A stretch of 64,000 nt of DNA from Microvirga arsenatis (GTDB lineage Bacteria; Pseudomonadota; Alphaproteobacteria; Rhizobiales; Beijerinckiaceae): assembly GCF_009910705.1 (NCBI RefSeq), contig NZ_JAAAXJ010000007.1:124001-188000 (forward strand). Direction: 5' to 3'. Under the pieces are notes generated by a model. That model was not told the origin of the DNA. It saw only the letters and a program-made list of their open reading frames with translations, and did no database searches. The first letter of the stretch is position 1; every line of letters starts with the position of its first letter. The translations under genes were made by a program, and so were the position numbers. This document shows, one piece after another, positions 18,290-28,636 of this stretch.

Positions 18290-18637
18290 TTACCAGCGAT
18301 AGCCGGGCCTGCGCACCACCCGGCAGACCTCCACCCCACGCCGGACCCAGCGGTAGCCGTTCCAGACCCGCCGCGGCTCCACCCAGCAGCGCCGGACCGT
18401 GCGGACCGGGCGGTAGATCGGCGCCGGACGATAGACCCGATAGGGGCGGTAGGAGCGGTAGGGGGTGCCGATCTGGACGCTGATGACCGGGCGAGGACGG
18501 ACATAGCGGCGTTCGACCACGGGGCGGTAGCCATAATCCCAATCCCGATAATACGGCTGGGCCTGGGCCGGCTGCGTCGAGAAGGCGCCGAAGCCGAGAG
18601 CCGCAAAACCAAGAAGACCGAATATCACCTTACGCAT
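18290..18637 (-). CDS. Secreted Arg/Tyr/Pro-rich small protein
   Basis: 115 residues. A clear signal peptide (MRKVIFGLLGFAALGFGAFSTQPAQAQ) is followed by a mature part very rich in Arg, Tyr and Pro with repeated YRP/RPV units (RPYRVYRPAPIYRPVR). Two Cys (RRCWVEP and VEVCRVV) may form a disulfide. Such basic periplasmic proteins are common in Hyphomicrobiales but uncharacterised. No function is assigned. Confidence 0.75.
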   Translation of the reverse strand: MRKVIFGLLGFAALGFGAFSTQPAQAQPYYRDWDYGYRPVVERRYVRPRPVISVQIGTPYRSYRPYRVYRPAPIYRPVRTVRRCWVEPRRVWNGYRWVRRGVEVCRVVRRPGYRW

Positions 18638-18802
18638 TCAAGTTCTCCCTTGCCTTACGTCCGAAAGCCGGGTCATCCGGAATCGGGACAAGGCTGTTCT
18701 TCATGCCGTTTGTTTAAACCGGCGTAACTGAACGGAGGCCGACAGCCTCCCTAACGGTATGTTCATCTTGGGAAGCCGGGCCGTGCACCCTACATAGGGG
18801 GC

Positions 18803-19687
18803 ATGGCCTCAACATCCGCTCCCTCCATGCTCCCGGCGCGCCTGCAGTTCCTTCTTCCCGCCAAGTATCGTGCGTACCCGCACCCCATCGTGCCCGTGGT
18901 GCGCCTGTCGGGCGCCATCGGCGCCGTCGTGCCCCTGCGGCAGGGCCTCGCCATGCAGAACGTGGCCCCCCTGCTGGAGCGCGCCTTCTCCGTCCCGGGG
19001 GCGAAGGCGGTGGCGCTCGTCATCAACTCGCCGGGCGGCTCGGCGGCGCAGTCGCACCTGATCTACAAGCGCATCCGCGCCTTCGCCGAGGAGAAGAAGC
19101 TGCCGGTCATCGCCTTCGTGGAGGACGCGGCGGCCTCCGGCGGCTACATGATCGCCTGCGCGGCGGATGAGATCTATGCCGATCCCGCCTCCATCGTCGG
19201 TTCCATCGGGGTGGTCTCCGCGAGCTTCGGCTTCCACGAGCTCATCGAGCGCCTCGGCATCGAGCGGCGGGTCCACACGGCCGGCAAGAGCAAGGCCATG
19301 CTCGACCCGTTCCGGCCCGAGAACCCGGACGACGTGGTGCGCCTGAAGGGCCTTCAGGTGAAGATCCACGACATCTTCGTCGATCTCGTGCGCACCCGCC
19401 GGGGCGAAAAGCTCAACGATTCCTATGACGATCTCTTCTCCGGTGCCTTCTGGGTCGGGGCGGAGGCGGTGGATCTCGGCCTCGTGGACGGGCTGGGCGA
19501 CATCCGCACGGTCATGCGCCAGCGCTTCGGGGAGAAGGTGCAGTTCCGCATGATCGAGCCCGCGCGCCCGCCGCTGCTCGGCCGCCTCCTCGGCCGCCGC
19601 CCGCTGGTGGAGGGCAGACTGATCGACCCCCAGGAGGTTCTGGGCGCCCTGGAGGAGAGATCCGCCTGGGCGAGGCTGGGGCTCTGA
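18803..19687 (+). CDS. S49-family serine peptidase (SppA/SohB-like)
   Basis: 294-residue Ser-Lys protease of the signal peptide peptidase A group. S112 in [22 protein letters not shown] is the nucleophile. K164 in [11 protein letters not shown] is the likely general base. [10 protein letters not shown] at 75-84 and [10 protein letters not shown] at 133-142 are conserved family segments. There is no N-terminal membrane helix, so it may be cytoplasmic or loosely bound. It is a single-domain form, about half the size of E. coli SppA. glyQ follows on the same strand. Confidence 0.9.
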   Translation: MASTSAPSMLPARLQFLLPAKYRAYPHPIVPVVRLSGAIGAVVPLRQGLAMQNVAPLLERAFSVPGAKAVALVINSPGGSAAQSHLIYKRIRAFAEEKKLPVIAFVEDAAASGGYMIACAADEIYADPASIVGSIGVVSASFGFHELIERLGIERRVHTAGKSKAMLDPFRPENPDDVVRLKGLQVKIHDIFVDLVRTRRGEKLNDSYDDLFSGAFWVGAEAVDLGLVDGLGDIRTVMRQRFGEKVQFRMIEPARPPLLGRLLGRRPLVEGRLIDPQEVLGALEERSAWARLGL

Positions 19688-19814
19688 AGCGCCGGTGTCA
19701 TCCCCAGTGGCCGTGAGGCCGGGAAGGGGCCCACTCACAGGCTCGGCGCTTGACTTGCGCCCCCCGTCATCCCAAGGGTTCGCCGGACATTTTCGAGACG
19801 AACCGGACGCCGAC

Positions 19815-20756
19815 ATGACGAGCGAACCCGCGCACATGAACCCTGCGCGCTCTTTCCAGGGCCTGATTCTCACGCTCCAGCGCTACTGGGCCGAACAGGG
19901 CTGCGTCATCCTCCAGCCCTACGACATGGAGGTGGGCGCCGGCACCTTCCATCCGGCCACGACCTTGAGGGCTCTGGGCCCGAAATCCTGGCGCGCGGCC
20001 TATGTGCAACCCTCCCGCCGCCCCAAGGACGGGCGCTACGGCGAGAACCCGAACCGGCTCCAGCACTACTACCAGTTCCAGGTGATCCTGAAGCCGAACC
20101 CGCCGAACCTGCAGGAACTCTATCTCGGCTCGCTCGAAGCCATCGGCATCGACGCCTCGGTTCACGACATCCGCTTCGTGGAGGACGACTGGGAGAGCCC
20201 GACGCTGGGCGCCTGGGGCCTCGGATGGGAGTGCTGGTGCGACGGCATGGAGGTGTCGCAGTTCACCTACTTCCAGCAGGTGGCGGGCTTCGAGTGCTCG
20301 CCCGTCGCGGGCGAGCTCACCTACGGGCTCGAGCGTCTCGCCATGTACCTGCAGGGCGTGGAGTCGATCTACGACCTCAACTTCAACGGCCTCGAGGGCG
20401 TCGAGAAGGTCACCTACGGCGACGTGTTCCTGCAGGCCGAGCAGGAATATTCGCGCCACAACTTCGAGCATGCCGACACGGAGATGCTGTTCCGGCACTT
20501 CCGCGACGCGGAGGCCGCCTGCCGCAGGTATCTGGAGGCGGGCGAGCCGAAAGCGGGTTCCAACGACAGCCGCCATCTCATGGCGCTGCCGGCCTACGAC
20601 CAGTGCATCAAGGCCAGTCACATGTTCAACCTGCTCGACGCCCGCGGCGTGATCTCCGTCACCGAGCGCCAGAGCTACATCCTGCGCGTCCGCGAACTGG
20701 CCAAGGCCTGCGGCGCCGCATGGCTGAAGACCGAGGGCGGAGGCGTGGCGGCCTGA
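19815..20756 (+). CDS. glyQ: Glycine--tRNA ligase alpha subunit
   Basis: Catalytic subunit of the bacterial alpha2beta2 glycyl-tRNA synthetase. 313 residues, family length. [61 protein letters not shown] and the [18 protein letters not shown] region are hallmark segments of the class II core. An ATG at 19836 is an alternative start. glyS follows after 45 bp, as usual. Confidence 0.97.
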   Translation: MTSEPAHMNPARSFQGLILTLQRYWAEQGCVILQPYDMEVGAGTFHPATTLRALGPKSWRAAYVQPSRRPKDGRYGENPNRLQHYYQFQVILKPNPPNLQELYLGSLEAIGIDASVHDIRFVEDDWESPTLGAWGLGWECWCDGMEVSQFTYFQQVAGFECSPVAGELTYGLERLAMYLQGVESIYDLNFNGLEGVEKVTYGDVFLQAEQEYSRHNFEHADTEMLFRHFRDAEAACRRYLEAGEPKAGSNDSRHLMALPAYDQCIKASHMFNLLDARGVISVTERQSYILRVRELAKACGAAWLKTEGGGVAA

Positions 20757-20801
20757 CCGCTGCTCCCAACCCGTTCCCTCACTCCAATCTCGAAGCTCCC
20801 C

Positions 20802-22985
20802 ATGCCCGATCTTCTCCTCGAACTCTTTTCCGAAGAAATCCCCGCCCGCATGCAGCGCCGTGCGGCGGAGGATCTGAAGAAGCTCGTCACCGATGCGCTC
20901 GTGGAGCGCGGCTTCCTCTACGAGGGCGCCAAGGCCTTCGCGACGCCGCGGCGGCTGGCGCTGCACATCGCGGGCCTGCCCGTGAAGGGGCAGGACGTGC
21001 GCGAGGAGCGCAAAGGCCCGCGCGTCGGCTCGCCCGATGCGGCGATCCAGGGCTTCCTGAAGGGGGCGGGGCTTTCCTCCATCGAGCAGGCGAGGATCGA
21101 GAGCGACCCGAAGAAGGGCGAGTTCTACGTCGCCGTGATCGAGAAGCCCGGCCGCTCGACGCCGGACGTGCTGGCGGAGATCCTGCCCGCCATCATCAAG
21201 ACGTTCCCCTGGCCGAAATCCATGCGCTGGGGCGCGGCCTCGCGCGAGCCCGGCTCGCTTCGCTGGGTGCGTCCGCTCCATTCCATCGTCTGCACCTTCG
21301 GCCCCGAGACCGAGGATCCGGAGGTGGTGCGCTTCAACGTGGACGGCATCGCCTCGGGCGACGTCACGAAGGGCCACCGGTTCCTCGCGCCGGGCGAGAT
21401 CCGCGTGAAGCGGTTTGACGATTACGCGCCGGCGCTGGAGCGCGCCAAGGTCGTGATCGACACGGACCGGCGCAAGGACATGATCCTGCACGACGCGCGC
21501 GACCTCGCCTTCGCGCAGGGCCTCGAGCTCGTCGAGGACGAGGGCCTGCTCGAAGAGGTCGCCGGCCTCGTGGAATGGCCTGTGGTGCTCATGGGCTCCT
21601 TCGACGAAGCCTTTTTGGACATCCCCCCGGAGGTGATCCGCACCACGATCCGCGCGAACCAGAAATGCTTCGTGCTGCGCGATCCCGGCACGGGCAGGCT
21701 CGCCAACAAGTTCATCCTCGTCTCCAACCTCGTCGCCAGCGACGGCGGCAGGACGATCGTGGCCGGCAACGAGCGCGTGGTGCGCGCGCGTCTCTCCGAC
21801 GCAAAGTTCTTCTGGGAGACGGACCAGAAGGTGAAGCTGGAGGACCGGCTGGAGAAGCTGAAAAGCATCGTGTTCCACGAGAAGCTCGGCACACAATACG
21901 AGCGCGTGGAGCGCATCGCTGCCTTGGCGAAGGAGCTTGCTCCCATCGTCGGCGCCGATCCTGCCTTGGCCGAGCGCGCAGCGCGCCTCGCCAAGGCCGA
22001 TCTCGTCACCGAGATGGTGGGCGAGTTCCCCGAGTTGCAGGGCCTCATGGGCCGCTACTATGCGACGCTGCAGGGCGAGCACGCCTCCGTCGCCGCCGCC
22101 ATCGAGGAGCACTACAAGCCCCTCGGCCCATCGGACCGCGTGCCGACCGATCCGGTCTCGGTCGCCGTGGCGCTCGCCGACAAGATCGATACCCTTGTGG
22201 GCTTCTGGGCTATCGACGAGAAGCCGACGGGATCGAAAGATCCTTATGCGCTGCGCCGTGCTGCTTTGGGTGTGATCAGGCTTTTGCTTGAGAACAAGAA
22301 GAACCTGCAATTGCGCAGTGTTATCTACAACGCTCTGCAAAAGCTCGAAGCTATCTTCGTTGTTGACCCAAAATCTCTCGAAGCTGCGCAGGCAAAGCTC
22401 GCGGAGATTGATGATCCGGCCGAAAAGCCTGATCTCTCGTATTTCAAAACTCAGGACCTGCTGGAATTCTTTGCAGATAGGTTGAAAGTTGCCCTGCGTG
22501 ATCAAGGGGCGCGGCACGATCTAATTGATGCTGTACTTTCTCTCAGCGGTTCATCAGACCTGCTCATGATCGTCCGCCGCGTGGAGGCGCTGGGCCGCTT
22601 CCTCGATACCGAGGACGGCAGGAACCTGCTCGCCGGCTATCGCCGCGCGGCCAACATCCTGCGCATCGAGGAGAAGAAGGACGGGCGCTCCTACGGCGAG
22701 GCGCCCGATCTCGAAATCGTGAACGCCCAGGGGCAGATCGAGGAGAAGGCCCTGGTGGTGGCCCTCGACGGGGCCAAGCGCGAGGCGGCGGCGGCCGTCG
22801 AGGCGGAGGATTTCGAGGGCGCGATGCGGGCTCTCTCCCGCCTGCGCCAGCCGGTGGATGCGTTCTTCGACAAGGTGACCGTCAACGCGGAAGACCCGGC
22901 GCTCCGGGCCAACCGCCTGCGGCTCCTCAACAGCATCCGCGAGGCGACCCGCACGGTGGCCGACTTCTCCCGCATCGAGGGGTAA
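20802..22985 (+). CDS. glyS: Glycine--tRNA ligase beta subunit
   Basis: 727-residue tRNA-binding partner of GlyQ. It begins with [18 protein letters not shown], contains the HD-like central domain and a C-terminal DALR anticodon domain. About 22240-22560 (roughly residues 480-586) is strikingly AT-richer than the rest of the gene: 22321-22380 has 26/60 G+C and uses codons such as CTT, TCT and GTT that are rare elsewhere here. The reading frame is intact through the tract, so the gene should be functional. See findings. Confidence 0.97.
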   Translation: MPDLLLELFSEEIPARMQRRAAEDLKKLVTDALVERGFLYEGAKAFATPRRLALHIAGLPVKGQDVREERKGPRVGSPDAAIQGFLKGAGLSSIEQARIESDPKKGEFYVAVIEKPGRSTPDVLAEILPAIIKTFPWPKSMRWGAASREPGSLRWVRPLHSIVCTFGPETEDPEVVRFNVDGIASGDVTKGHRFLAPGEIRVKRFDDYAPALERAKVVIDTDRRKDMILHDARDLAFAQGLELVEDEGLLEEVAGLVEWPVVLMGSFDEAFLDIPPEVIRTTIRANQKCFVLRDPGTGRLANKFILVSNLVASDGGRTIVAGNERVVRARLSDAKFFWETDQKVKLEDRLEKLKSIVFHEKLGTQYERVERIAALAKELAPIVGADPALAERAARLAKADLVTEMVGEFPELQGLMGRYYATLQGEHASVAAAIEEHYKPLGPSDRVPTDPVSVAVALADKIDTLVGFWAIDEKPTGSKDPYALRRAALGVIRLLLENKKNLQLRSVIYNALQKLEAIFVVDPKSLEAAQAKLAEIDDPAEKPDLSYFKTQDLLEFFADRLKVALRDQGARHDLIDAVLSLSGSSDLLMIVRRVEALGRFLDTEDGRNLLAGYRRAANILRIEEKKDGRSYGEAPDLEIVNAQGQIEEKALVVALDGAKREAAAAVEAEDFEGAMRALSRLRQPVDAFFDKVTVNAEDPALRANRLRLLNSIREATRTVADFSRIEG

Positions 22986-23134
22986 TCAGGGTTCGGCCAG
23001 TCCTGAGGGTTGCGCCCGGTGCATGGGACGGCCCTCAACGGTTAATTCAGGTTAAGGTGTTGCCTGAGAGGCACAGCCAATCGCCCTCTCAGGCTCTACC
23101 TAGGCGGCAACCGATTCACTTCAGAAGTCCGACG

Positions 23135-23773
23135 ATGATTCGACGCCTCCTGATCGCCGCTCTTCTGGGCGCGCCGCTCGCTGCCTGCCAGACCGCCCAG
23201 CAACAGCCCGTCGCCTCGATGGACGACGACAACTGGTATGTGGGCTCGATTCCGGATCAGCCGCACAACATCCCGCTGGTCGACCGGCGCAAGATGGACC
23301 CGAAATACGCCCGCCAGACGGTGGAGTACAAAGGTCCCGAGAAGCCGGGCTCCATCGTGGTCGATATCGACGAGCGCATGCTCTACCTCGTCCAGCCCGA
23401 GGGCAAGGCGATCCGCTACGGCGTCGGCGTCGGCAAGCAGGGCTTCTCCTGGCGGGGCGTCGCCACGATCGGCCGCAAGGCGGTGTGGCCGAACTGGTCG
23501 CCCACCAAGACCATGGTCGGCATCAAGCCGGATCTGCCGCGCTACGTGGAGGCCGGCCTCGACAACCCGCTCGGCGCCCGCGCCCTCTACCTGCACCAGA
23601 ACGGCGCCGACACCCTCTTCCGCATCCACGGCACCAACGAGCCCTGGAGCATCGGCGAGCAGGTCTCCTCCGGCTGCGTGCGCATGCTCAACGAGGACGT
23701 GGCCGACCTCTACGAGCGCGTGCCGGTGGGCACCACCGTTTATGTGAAGCGCAACGGACGGTACCGGGTCTGA
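23135..23773 (+). CDS. L,D-transpeptidase (ErfK/YbiS family) lipoprotein
   Basis: 212 residues. The lipoprotein signal is MIRRLLIAALLGAPLAAC with lipobox Cys C18. The YkuD catalytic domain forms 3-3 peptidoglycan crosslinks or attaches proteins to peptidoglycan. The active site is HGTNEPWSIGEQVSSGCVRM, giving the H...SSGCVR signature. The start at 23135 is set by the signal peptide. A good terminator follows. Location is the periplasm, anchored in a membrane. Confidence 0.93.
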   Translation: MIRRLLIAALLGAPLAACQTAQQQPVASMDDDNWYVGSIPDQPHNIPLVDRRKMDPKYARQTVEYKGPEKPGSIVVDIDERMLYLVQPEGKAIRYGVGVGKQGFSWRGVATIGRKAVWPNWSPTKTMVGIKPDLPRYVEAGLDNPLGARALYLHQNGADTLFRIHGTNEPWSIGEQVSSGCVRMLNEDVADLYERVPVGTTVYVKRNGRYRV

Positions 23774-23801
23774 TCTTCGGATCGGGGAGCGGAGATCATC
23801 G

Positions 23802-23834
23802 GCGGCCGGGCTCAGTCCCGGCCGCTCCTTTTTG
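23802..23834 (+). terminator. Rho-independent terminator of the L,D-transpeptidase gene
   Basis: GCGGCCGGG pairs with CCCGGCCGC over CTCAGT, followed by TCCTTTTTG. It ends 9 bp before the stop of the convergent RTX gene. Confidence 0.8.
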
Positions 23835-23842
23835 TTCTCCCG

Positions 23843-24946
23843 TCAGACCGCGAAGAAATCGGAGGCCTTGATGGTCAGCCCCTTGGCGAGCTGGGCGAAT
23901 TTGACCTGGGATGCCGAGCCCGTCCCGTCGGGGTCGTAGCTCAAGGCGCCAGTCGTCTTGCTGTAGATGATGCGATCCTCCCTGTCCTGGGCGCGGCTGC
24001 CCGTCACGAAGGCATCGGTGTCGAGCTTGGCGGGCTTGGTGAGGGAGCCGGCCTTGCCCAGGCCCTTGAAGATGCCGTTCTCGAGCCAGATGCTGTCGTC
24101 GACGACCCTGAAATCGAGAATCTGGTCGACATTGGCCGTCCTGCTGAGCTTGGTCGTGAAGAGGAAGACATCCTTGCCCAGGCCGCCGGTGAGGGCGTCG
24201 TTTCCCGCGCCGCCGTCGAGGCGGTTCGCGCTCTCGTTCCCGAAGAGCTGGTTGGAGAAGGAATTGCCGGTCAGGCCGATGCGGCCGGCGCTGGGAAAGG
24301 CCTGCAGGATCTCGACCGAACTTCCTTCCGCGAGACGGTAGCTCACGGTCGACAGGATCGTGTCGAGGCCCCCTCCGCCGTCCTCCCTGACCGTATCGCC
24401 TTGGTTGTCCACGTAGTAGAGATCGTCGCCTCCCGCGCCCGCGAGCCAGTCGATCCCCCGCCCGCCGTCGAGGGTGTCGCCCCATTGGCTGCCCGGCAGC
24501 CTGTCGTTGCCGTCGGCGCCTCTCAGGATCAGCTTTGCCCCGTCGGGATCGAACCGGGCCGCCAGGCGCATCATGGAGCTGGGGGTCATGTCCATCATGG
24601 AAGGGATCGGCACGCCGCCGAGGGTGGCCATGTTGGTGCCGAGGTCGATGGAAAGGGTGGCGAGCTGGGCCTTGGTTCCGCCCGTCGGCGTCACGGACAG
24701 GGTGGCCGACGTGATCGTTCCGGCGAGGCCGCCGTCGCCCTTCGGAAAGGAATAGTCCTTTCCGAGCGAGTCGATGCTATAGTATTGCGAGTTGTCGGTG
24801 ATGCCATTGGTGATGAGCTCGTAGCTCACATTGCCGCTGCTGGGATTGTATCCGGCCGAGCTCCACCGCGTCGCAGACAGACCGGGAAAGAACAGCGACA
24901 GATCCACGCCTGCGGGATTGGTCACGGTGACGGTGAACACGGCCAT
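23843..24946 (-). CDS. RTX-type calcium-binding secreted protein
   Basis: 367 residues with no N-terminal signal peptide. Residues 1-135 are a beta-rich domain of unknown type. About 140-260 holds glycine/aspartate-rich hemolysin-type repeats (GADGNDRLPGSQWGDTLDGG, GGAGNDALTGGLGKDVF) that bind calcium. The last ~90 residues (DSIWLENGIFKGLGK ... SRAQDREDRIIY ... ALSYDPDGTGS ... LAKGLTIKASDFFAV) match the C-terminus of the serralysin-like protein at 31665-33059. The layout implies type I secretion, but no exporter genes are nearby. Confidence 0.85.
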   Translation of the reverse strand: MAVFTVTVTNPAGVDLSLFFPGLSATRWSSAGYNPSSGNVSYELITNGITDNSQYYSIDSLGKDYSFPKGDGGLAGTITSATLSVTPTGGTKAQLATLSIDLGTNMATLGGVPIPSMMDMTPSSMMRLAARFDPDGAKLILRGADGNDRLPGSQWGDTLDGGRGIDWLAGAGGDDLYYVDNQGDTVREDGGGGLDTILSTVSYRLAEGSSVEILQAFPSAGRIGLTGNSFSNQLFGNESANRLDGGAGNDALTGGLGKDVFLFTTKLSRTANVDQILDFRVVDDSIWLENGIFKGLGKAGSLTKPAKLDTDAFVTGSRAQDREDRIIYSKTTGALSYDPDGTGSASQVKFAQLAKGLTIKASDFFAV

Positions 24947-25302
24947 GGTCGTCTCCCCATAGCGACAGGGCTTCGATTCCTGAGCGGAATTGAGTGTGCC
25001 TCATGCCTGCCGGGTTCACGAGGCCGGCGACCGGGTATTCGGCGAACCCTTCCGGATATTTGTGGTTACGGGCATCGGGGCCGGGGCGTTGGGATTGGCG
25101 CGCTGCAGGTGCTGGCAGCAAGGCGGCAGGTTCTCTTATGATCGGCCGCAGCCCTGGAGCCGCGCCGATGAGGACTAAGGCGATGTCGCCCACCTCCTTT
25201 CGGCGAAGGAACCTTGGCTGTTCACCTTGCGTTTGGGTTCCAAATGTTTCAAGCCAACACCTGCGCTGCAGCAGGGCGTTTCTTCAGCCAAGGGATCGAG
25301 TG
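24947..25302. other. 356-bp intergenic region between RTX gene and ppdK
   Basis: Divergent promoter region for the RTX gene (minus) and ppdK (plus). I see no RNA gene, repeat or convincing terminator in it, and no promoter box good enough to name. The frame of ppdK stays open upstream through part of it, but without family similarity. Confidence 0.5.
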
Positions 25303-27981
25303 ATGACGCAGTGGGTCTATACCTTCGGAGACGGTAGGGCCGAGGGCCAGGCGGGGATGAAGAACCTGCTGGGCGGCAAGGGGGCGAATCTCGCCGAGAT
25401 GTCCAACTTGGGATTGCCGGTGCCGCCGGGCTTCACCATCACCACCGAGGTCTGCACCTATTACTACGATCACGGCCGCTCCTATCCGGAGGAGCTGAAA
25501 GGCCAGGTCGAGAAGGCCCTGGACTTCGTCGGCAGGCTCACGGGCCGCACCTTCGGCGATGCGGAGAATCCGCTTCTGGTTTCCGTCCGCTCCGGCGCCC
25601 GGGCCTCCATGCCCGGCATGATGGACACGGTGCTCAATCTCGGCCTCAACGACGTGACCGTCGAGGCGCTGGCCAGGGGCGCGGGCGACGAGCGCTTCGC
25701 CTACGATTCCTACCGCCGCTTCATCACCATGTATTCCAACGTGGTGCTCGATATCGGCCATCACCATTTCGAGGAGATCCTCGACGAGTTCAAGGACCGC
25801 AAGGGCTTCAGCCTCGACACCGATCTCTCCGCCGCCGATTGGAAGAGCCTGATCCCGCGCTACAAGGCGCTGGTGGAGAAGGAGCTGGGAAAACCCTTCC
25901 CGCAGGATCCGCAGGAGCAGCTCTGGGGCGCCATCGGCGCCGTGTTCGGCTCCTGGATGAACAGCCGCGCCATCAAGTACCGCGAGCTGCACGGCATTCC
26001 GGCGAGCTGGGGCACGGCGGTGAACGTGCAGGCCATGGTGTTCGGCAACATGGGCGAGACCTCCGCCACGGGCGTCGCCTTCACCCGCAACCCCTCCACC
26101 GGCGAGAAGGAGCTCTACGGCGAGTTCCTCATCAACGCCCAGGGCGAGGACGTGGTGGCGGGCATCCGCACCCCGCAGGACATCACCGAGAAGGCACGTA
26201 TCGCCTCGGGCTCCGACAAGCCCTCCATGGAACGGGCCATGCCCGAGGCCTACACCGAGCTGGTGCGCATCTACGGCATCCTCGAGAAGCACTACCGTGA
26301 CATGCAGGACATGGAATTCACGGTGGAGAAGGGCAAGCTCTGGATGCTCCAGACCCGCAACGGCAAGCGCACGGCGAAAGCGGCGCTCCGCATCGCGGTG
26401 GAGCTGGCGAGCGAGGGCCTGATCACGCAGGAGGAGGCCGTCACCCGCGTGGAGCCGGCGGCCCTCGACCAGCTCCTGCATCCCACCATCGACCCGAAAG
26501 CCGAGCGCAAGATCCTGGCCACGGGGCTGCCGGCCTCTCCCGGCGCGGCGTCGGGCGAGATCGTGTTCAACTCCGACGACGCGGAAGCGGCCAAGAAGGC
26601 CGGGCACAAGGTCATCCTCGTGCGCGTCGAGACCTCGCCTGAGGACATCCACGGCATGCATGCGGCCGAGGGCATCCTCACCACCCGCGGCGGCATGACC
26701 TCGCACGCGGCGGTGGTCGCCCGCGGCATGGGCAAGCCCTGCGTGTCGGGCGCGGGCTCGATCCGCGTGGATTATGCCTCGCAGACGCTCACGGTGGCGG
26801 GACAGACCCTGAGGAAGGGCGACATCATCACCATCGACGGCTCCAACGGCCAGGTGCTGCTGGGCCAGGTGAAGATGCTGGAGCCCGAATTGTCGGGCGA
26901 GTTCGCCACGCTCATGGGCTGGGCCGACAAGGTGCGCCGCATGAAGGTGCGGGCCAATGCGGAGACGCCGCTCGACGCAAAGACCGCGCGCAATTTCGGC
27001 GCGGAGGGCATCGGGCTCTGCCGCACGGAGCACATGTTCTTCGAGGGCGACCGCATCGTGGCGGTGCGCGAGATGATCCTCTCCGACGACGAGGCGGGCC
27101 GCAGGGCTGCGCTCGCCAAGCTGCTGCCCATGCAGCGGGCCGATTTCGTGGAGCTGTTCACGATCATGAGCGGCCTGCCCGTCACGATCCGCCTGCTCGA
27201 CCCGCCGCTGCACGAGTTCCTGCCGCACTCGGAGGAGGAGATGGAGGAGGTGGCGAAGGCCATGGGCGCCTCCGTCGACAAGCTCAGGCACCGCGCCCGC
27301 GAGCTGCACGAGTTCAACCCGATGCTCGGCTTCCGCGGCTGCCGCCTTGCGGTCGCCTACCCCGAGATCGCCGAGATGCAGGCGCGCGCCATCTTCGAGG
27401 CGGCCGTGGAGGCCGCCAAGAACACCGGCCAGCCGGTGGTTCCGGAGATCATGGTGCCGCTCGTCATGACGAAGCCGGAGCTCGACCTCGTGAAGGAGCG
27501 CATCGTCGCCATGGCGGAAGCCGTCAAGAAGGAGAGCGGCGCTGCCATCGAGTACCAGGTCGGCACGATGATCGAGCTGCCGCGCGCCGCCTTGCGCGCG
27601 GCCGAGATCGCGGAATCGGCGGAGTTCTTCTCCTTCGGCACCAACGATCTGACCCAGACGACGCTCGGCATCTCCCGCGACGACGCAGCCTCGTTCCTCG
27701 GCCCCTATACGCAGAAGGGCCTGCTGCCCGCCGATCCGTTCGTGACCATCGATCAGGAGGGCGTGGGCGAATTGGTGAAGCTCGCGGTGGAGCGCGGCAG
27801 GAAGACGCGGGGCAACATCAAGCTCGGGATCTGCGGCGAGCACGGCGGCGATCCGGCCTCGATCCATTTCTGCGAAGCAACCGGGCTCGACTACGTGTCC
27901 TGCTCGCCCTACCGCGTGCCGATCGCCCGCCTTGCCGCCGCGCAGGCGGCGCTCGGCAGCAAAGCCGCGAGCCAGGCGTAA
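25303..27981 (+). CDS. ppdK: Pyruvate, phosphate dikinase
   Basis: Interconverts pyruvate + ATP + Pi and PEP + AMP + PPi; in this group it serves gluconeogenesis or the PEP-pyruvate node. 892 residues, full length. The N-terminal ATP-grasp part begins MTQWVYTFGDGRAEGQAGMKNLLGGKGANLAEM. The phosphohistidine is in GGMTSHAAVVARGMGKPCVSG. The C-terminal barrel has the CGEHGGDP segment. The start at 25303 follows AGGGATCGAG; the longer upstream frame has no family similarity. Two small genes follow closely. Confidence 0.96.
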   Translation: MTQWVYTFGDGRAEGQAGMKNLLGGKGANLAEMSNLGLPVPPGFTITTEVCTYYYDHGRSYPEELKGQVEKALDFVGRLTGRTFGDAENPLLVSVRSGARASMPGMMDTVLNLGLNDVTVEALARGAGDERFAYDSYRRFITMYSNVVLDIGHHHFEEILDEFKDRKGFSLDTDLSAADWKSLIPRYKALVEKELGKPFPQDPQEQLWGAIGAVFGSWMNSRAIKYRELHGIPASWGTAVNVQAMVFGNMGETSATGVAFTRNPSTGEKELYGEFLINAQGEDVVAGIRTPQDITEKARIASGSDKPSMERAMPEAYTELVRIYGILEKHYRDMQDMEFTVEKGKLWMLQTRNGKRTAKAALRIAVELASEGLITQEEAVTRVEPAALDQLLHPTIDPKAERKILATGLPASPGAASGEIVFNSDDAEAAKKAGHKVILVRVETSPEDIHGMHAAEGILTTRGGMTSHAAVVARGMGKPCVSGAGSIRVDYASQTLTVAGQTLRKGDIITIDGSNGQVLLGQVKMLEPELSGEFATLMGWADKVRRMKVRANAETPLDAKTARNFGAEGIGLCRTEHMFFEGDRIVAVREMILSDDEAGRRAALAKLLPMQRADFVELFTIMSGLPVTIRLLDPPLHEFLPHSEEEMEEVAKAMGASVDKLRHRARELHEFNPMLGFRGCRLAVAYPEIAEMQARAIFEAAVEAAKNTGQPVVPEIMVPLVMTKPELDLVKERIVAMAEAVKKESGAAIEYQVGTMIELPRAALRAAEIAESAEFFSFGTNDLTQTTLGISRDDAASFLGPYTQKGLLPADPFVTIDQEGVGELVKLAVERGRKTRGNIKLGICGEHGGDPASIHFCEATGLDYVSCSPYRVPIARLAAAQAALGSKAASQA

Positions 27982-27987
27982 ATCCGC

Positions 27988-28257
27988 ATGGCTCTGTCGC
28001 GCGCACGCCTGCTCTACATCGGCGCGGTGCTGGTCTCCGGCATCGTGATCGGCTTCATCGCGGCACGAAACCCTGCGCTGCAGCAGTTGGCGGTGCCGCC
28101 CGCCGCCTGGCCCTTCGCCGTGTCGCTTGTGCTCGATCTCGCGATCGGCCAGATGGCGGCGCAGGGCAGGACGGAGCCGCTCACCATGGGCGACCGCTTC
28201 GTCGCCGTGCTCGGCGCCGGCCTCATCGTCACGGGAATGGTGGCCTACGCAGCCTGA
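27988..28257 (+). CDS. Small membrane protein
   Basis: 89 residues with hydrophobic segments at about 9-25 (LYIGAVLVSGIVIGFIA), 38-55 and 70-88, so probably three passes. It starts 6 bp after ppdK and ends 14 bp before the GFA gene; the three are likely cotranscribed. Not a recognised family. Confidence 0.7.
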   Translation: MALSRARLLYIGAVLVSGIVIGFIAARNPALQQLAVPPAAWPFAVSLVLDLAIGQMAAQGRTEPLTMGDRFVAVLGAGLIVTGMVAYAA

Positions 28258-28271
28258 CAGGGAGGGGGAGG

Positions 28272-28628
28272 ATGGGGCTTCATAAAGGTTCGTGCCATTG
28301 CGGCAAGGTTGCCTACGAGGTCGAGACGGATCTCGCGCAGGTGATCGAGTGCAACTGCTCGATCTGCCGGCGCAAGGGTTATCTTTTGACCTTTGTGCCG
28401 CGCAGCGCGCTCAACGTGATCCGCGGCGAGGAGGATCTCGCCACCTACACCTTCAACACGCACACGATCCGTCACCGCTTCTGCTCGACCTGCGGCACGG
28501 CCACCTTCGGCGAAGGCAAGCAGCCGACGGGGGAAGCGATGGCCGCCATCAATGTGCGCTGCCTGGAGACGGTGGACCTCTCGGACATCAAGCCGGTGCC
28601 GTTCAACGGGCGGGACGCGAGGGGTTAG
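28272..28628 (+). CDS. GFA/CENP-V-family zinc-binding protein
   Basis: 118 residues with the zinc-binding Cys pattern of the glutathione-dependent formaldehyde-activating fold: GSCHCGKVAYEVE, then ECNCSICRRKGYL, then FCSTCG. Members bind two zincs; some act on glutathione adducts, but most are uncharacterised. The GGAGGGGGAGG just before the ATG is a strong ribosome binding site. Last of a likely ppdK transcript, followed by palindromic repeats. Confidence 0.9.
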   Translation: MGLHKGSCHCGKVAYEVETDLAQVIECNCSICRRKGYLLTFVPRSALNVIRGEEDLATYTFNTHTIRHRFCSTCGTATFGEGKQPTGEAMAAINVRCLETVDLSDIKPVPFNGRDARG

Positions 28629-28636
28629 TTCACGCT

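Noticed and set aside
19767..22517. 916-codon minus-strand open frame opposite glyQ/glyS
   Set aside because: It mirrors the codon structure of two real synthetase subunit genes; a typical antisense shadow in high-GC DNA.
22240..22560. Frameshift or mobile insertion in glyS
   Set aside because: The frame stays open and the protein keeps normal length; only composition changes.
25249..27867. 872-codon minus-strand open frame opposite ppdK
   Set aside because: Antisense shadow of a full-length ppdK with His/Arg/Leu-rich translation and no motifs.
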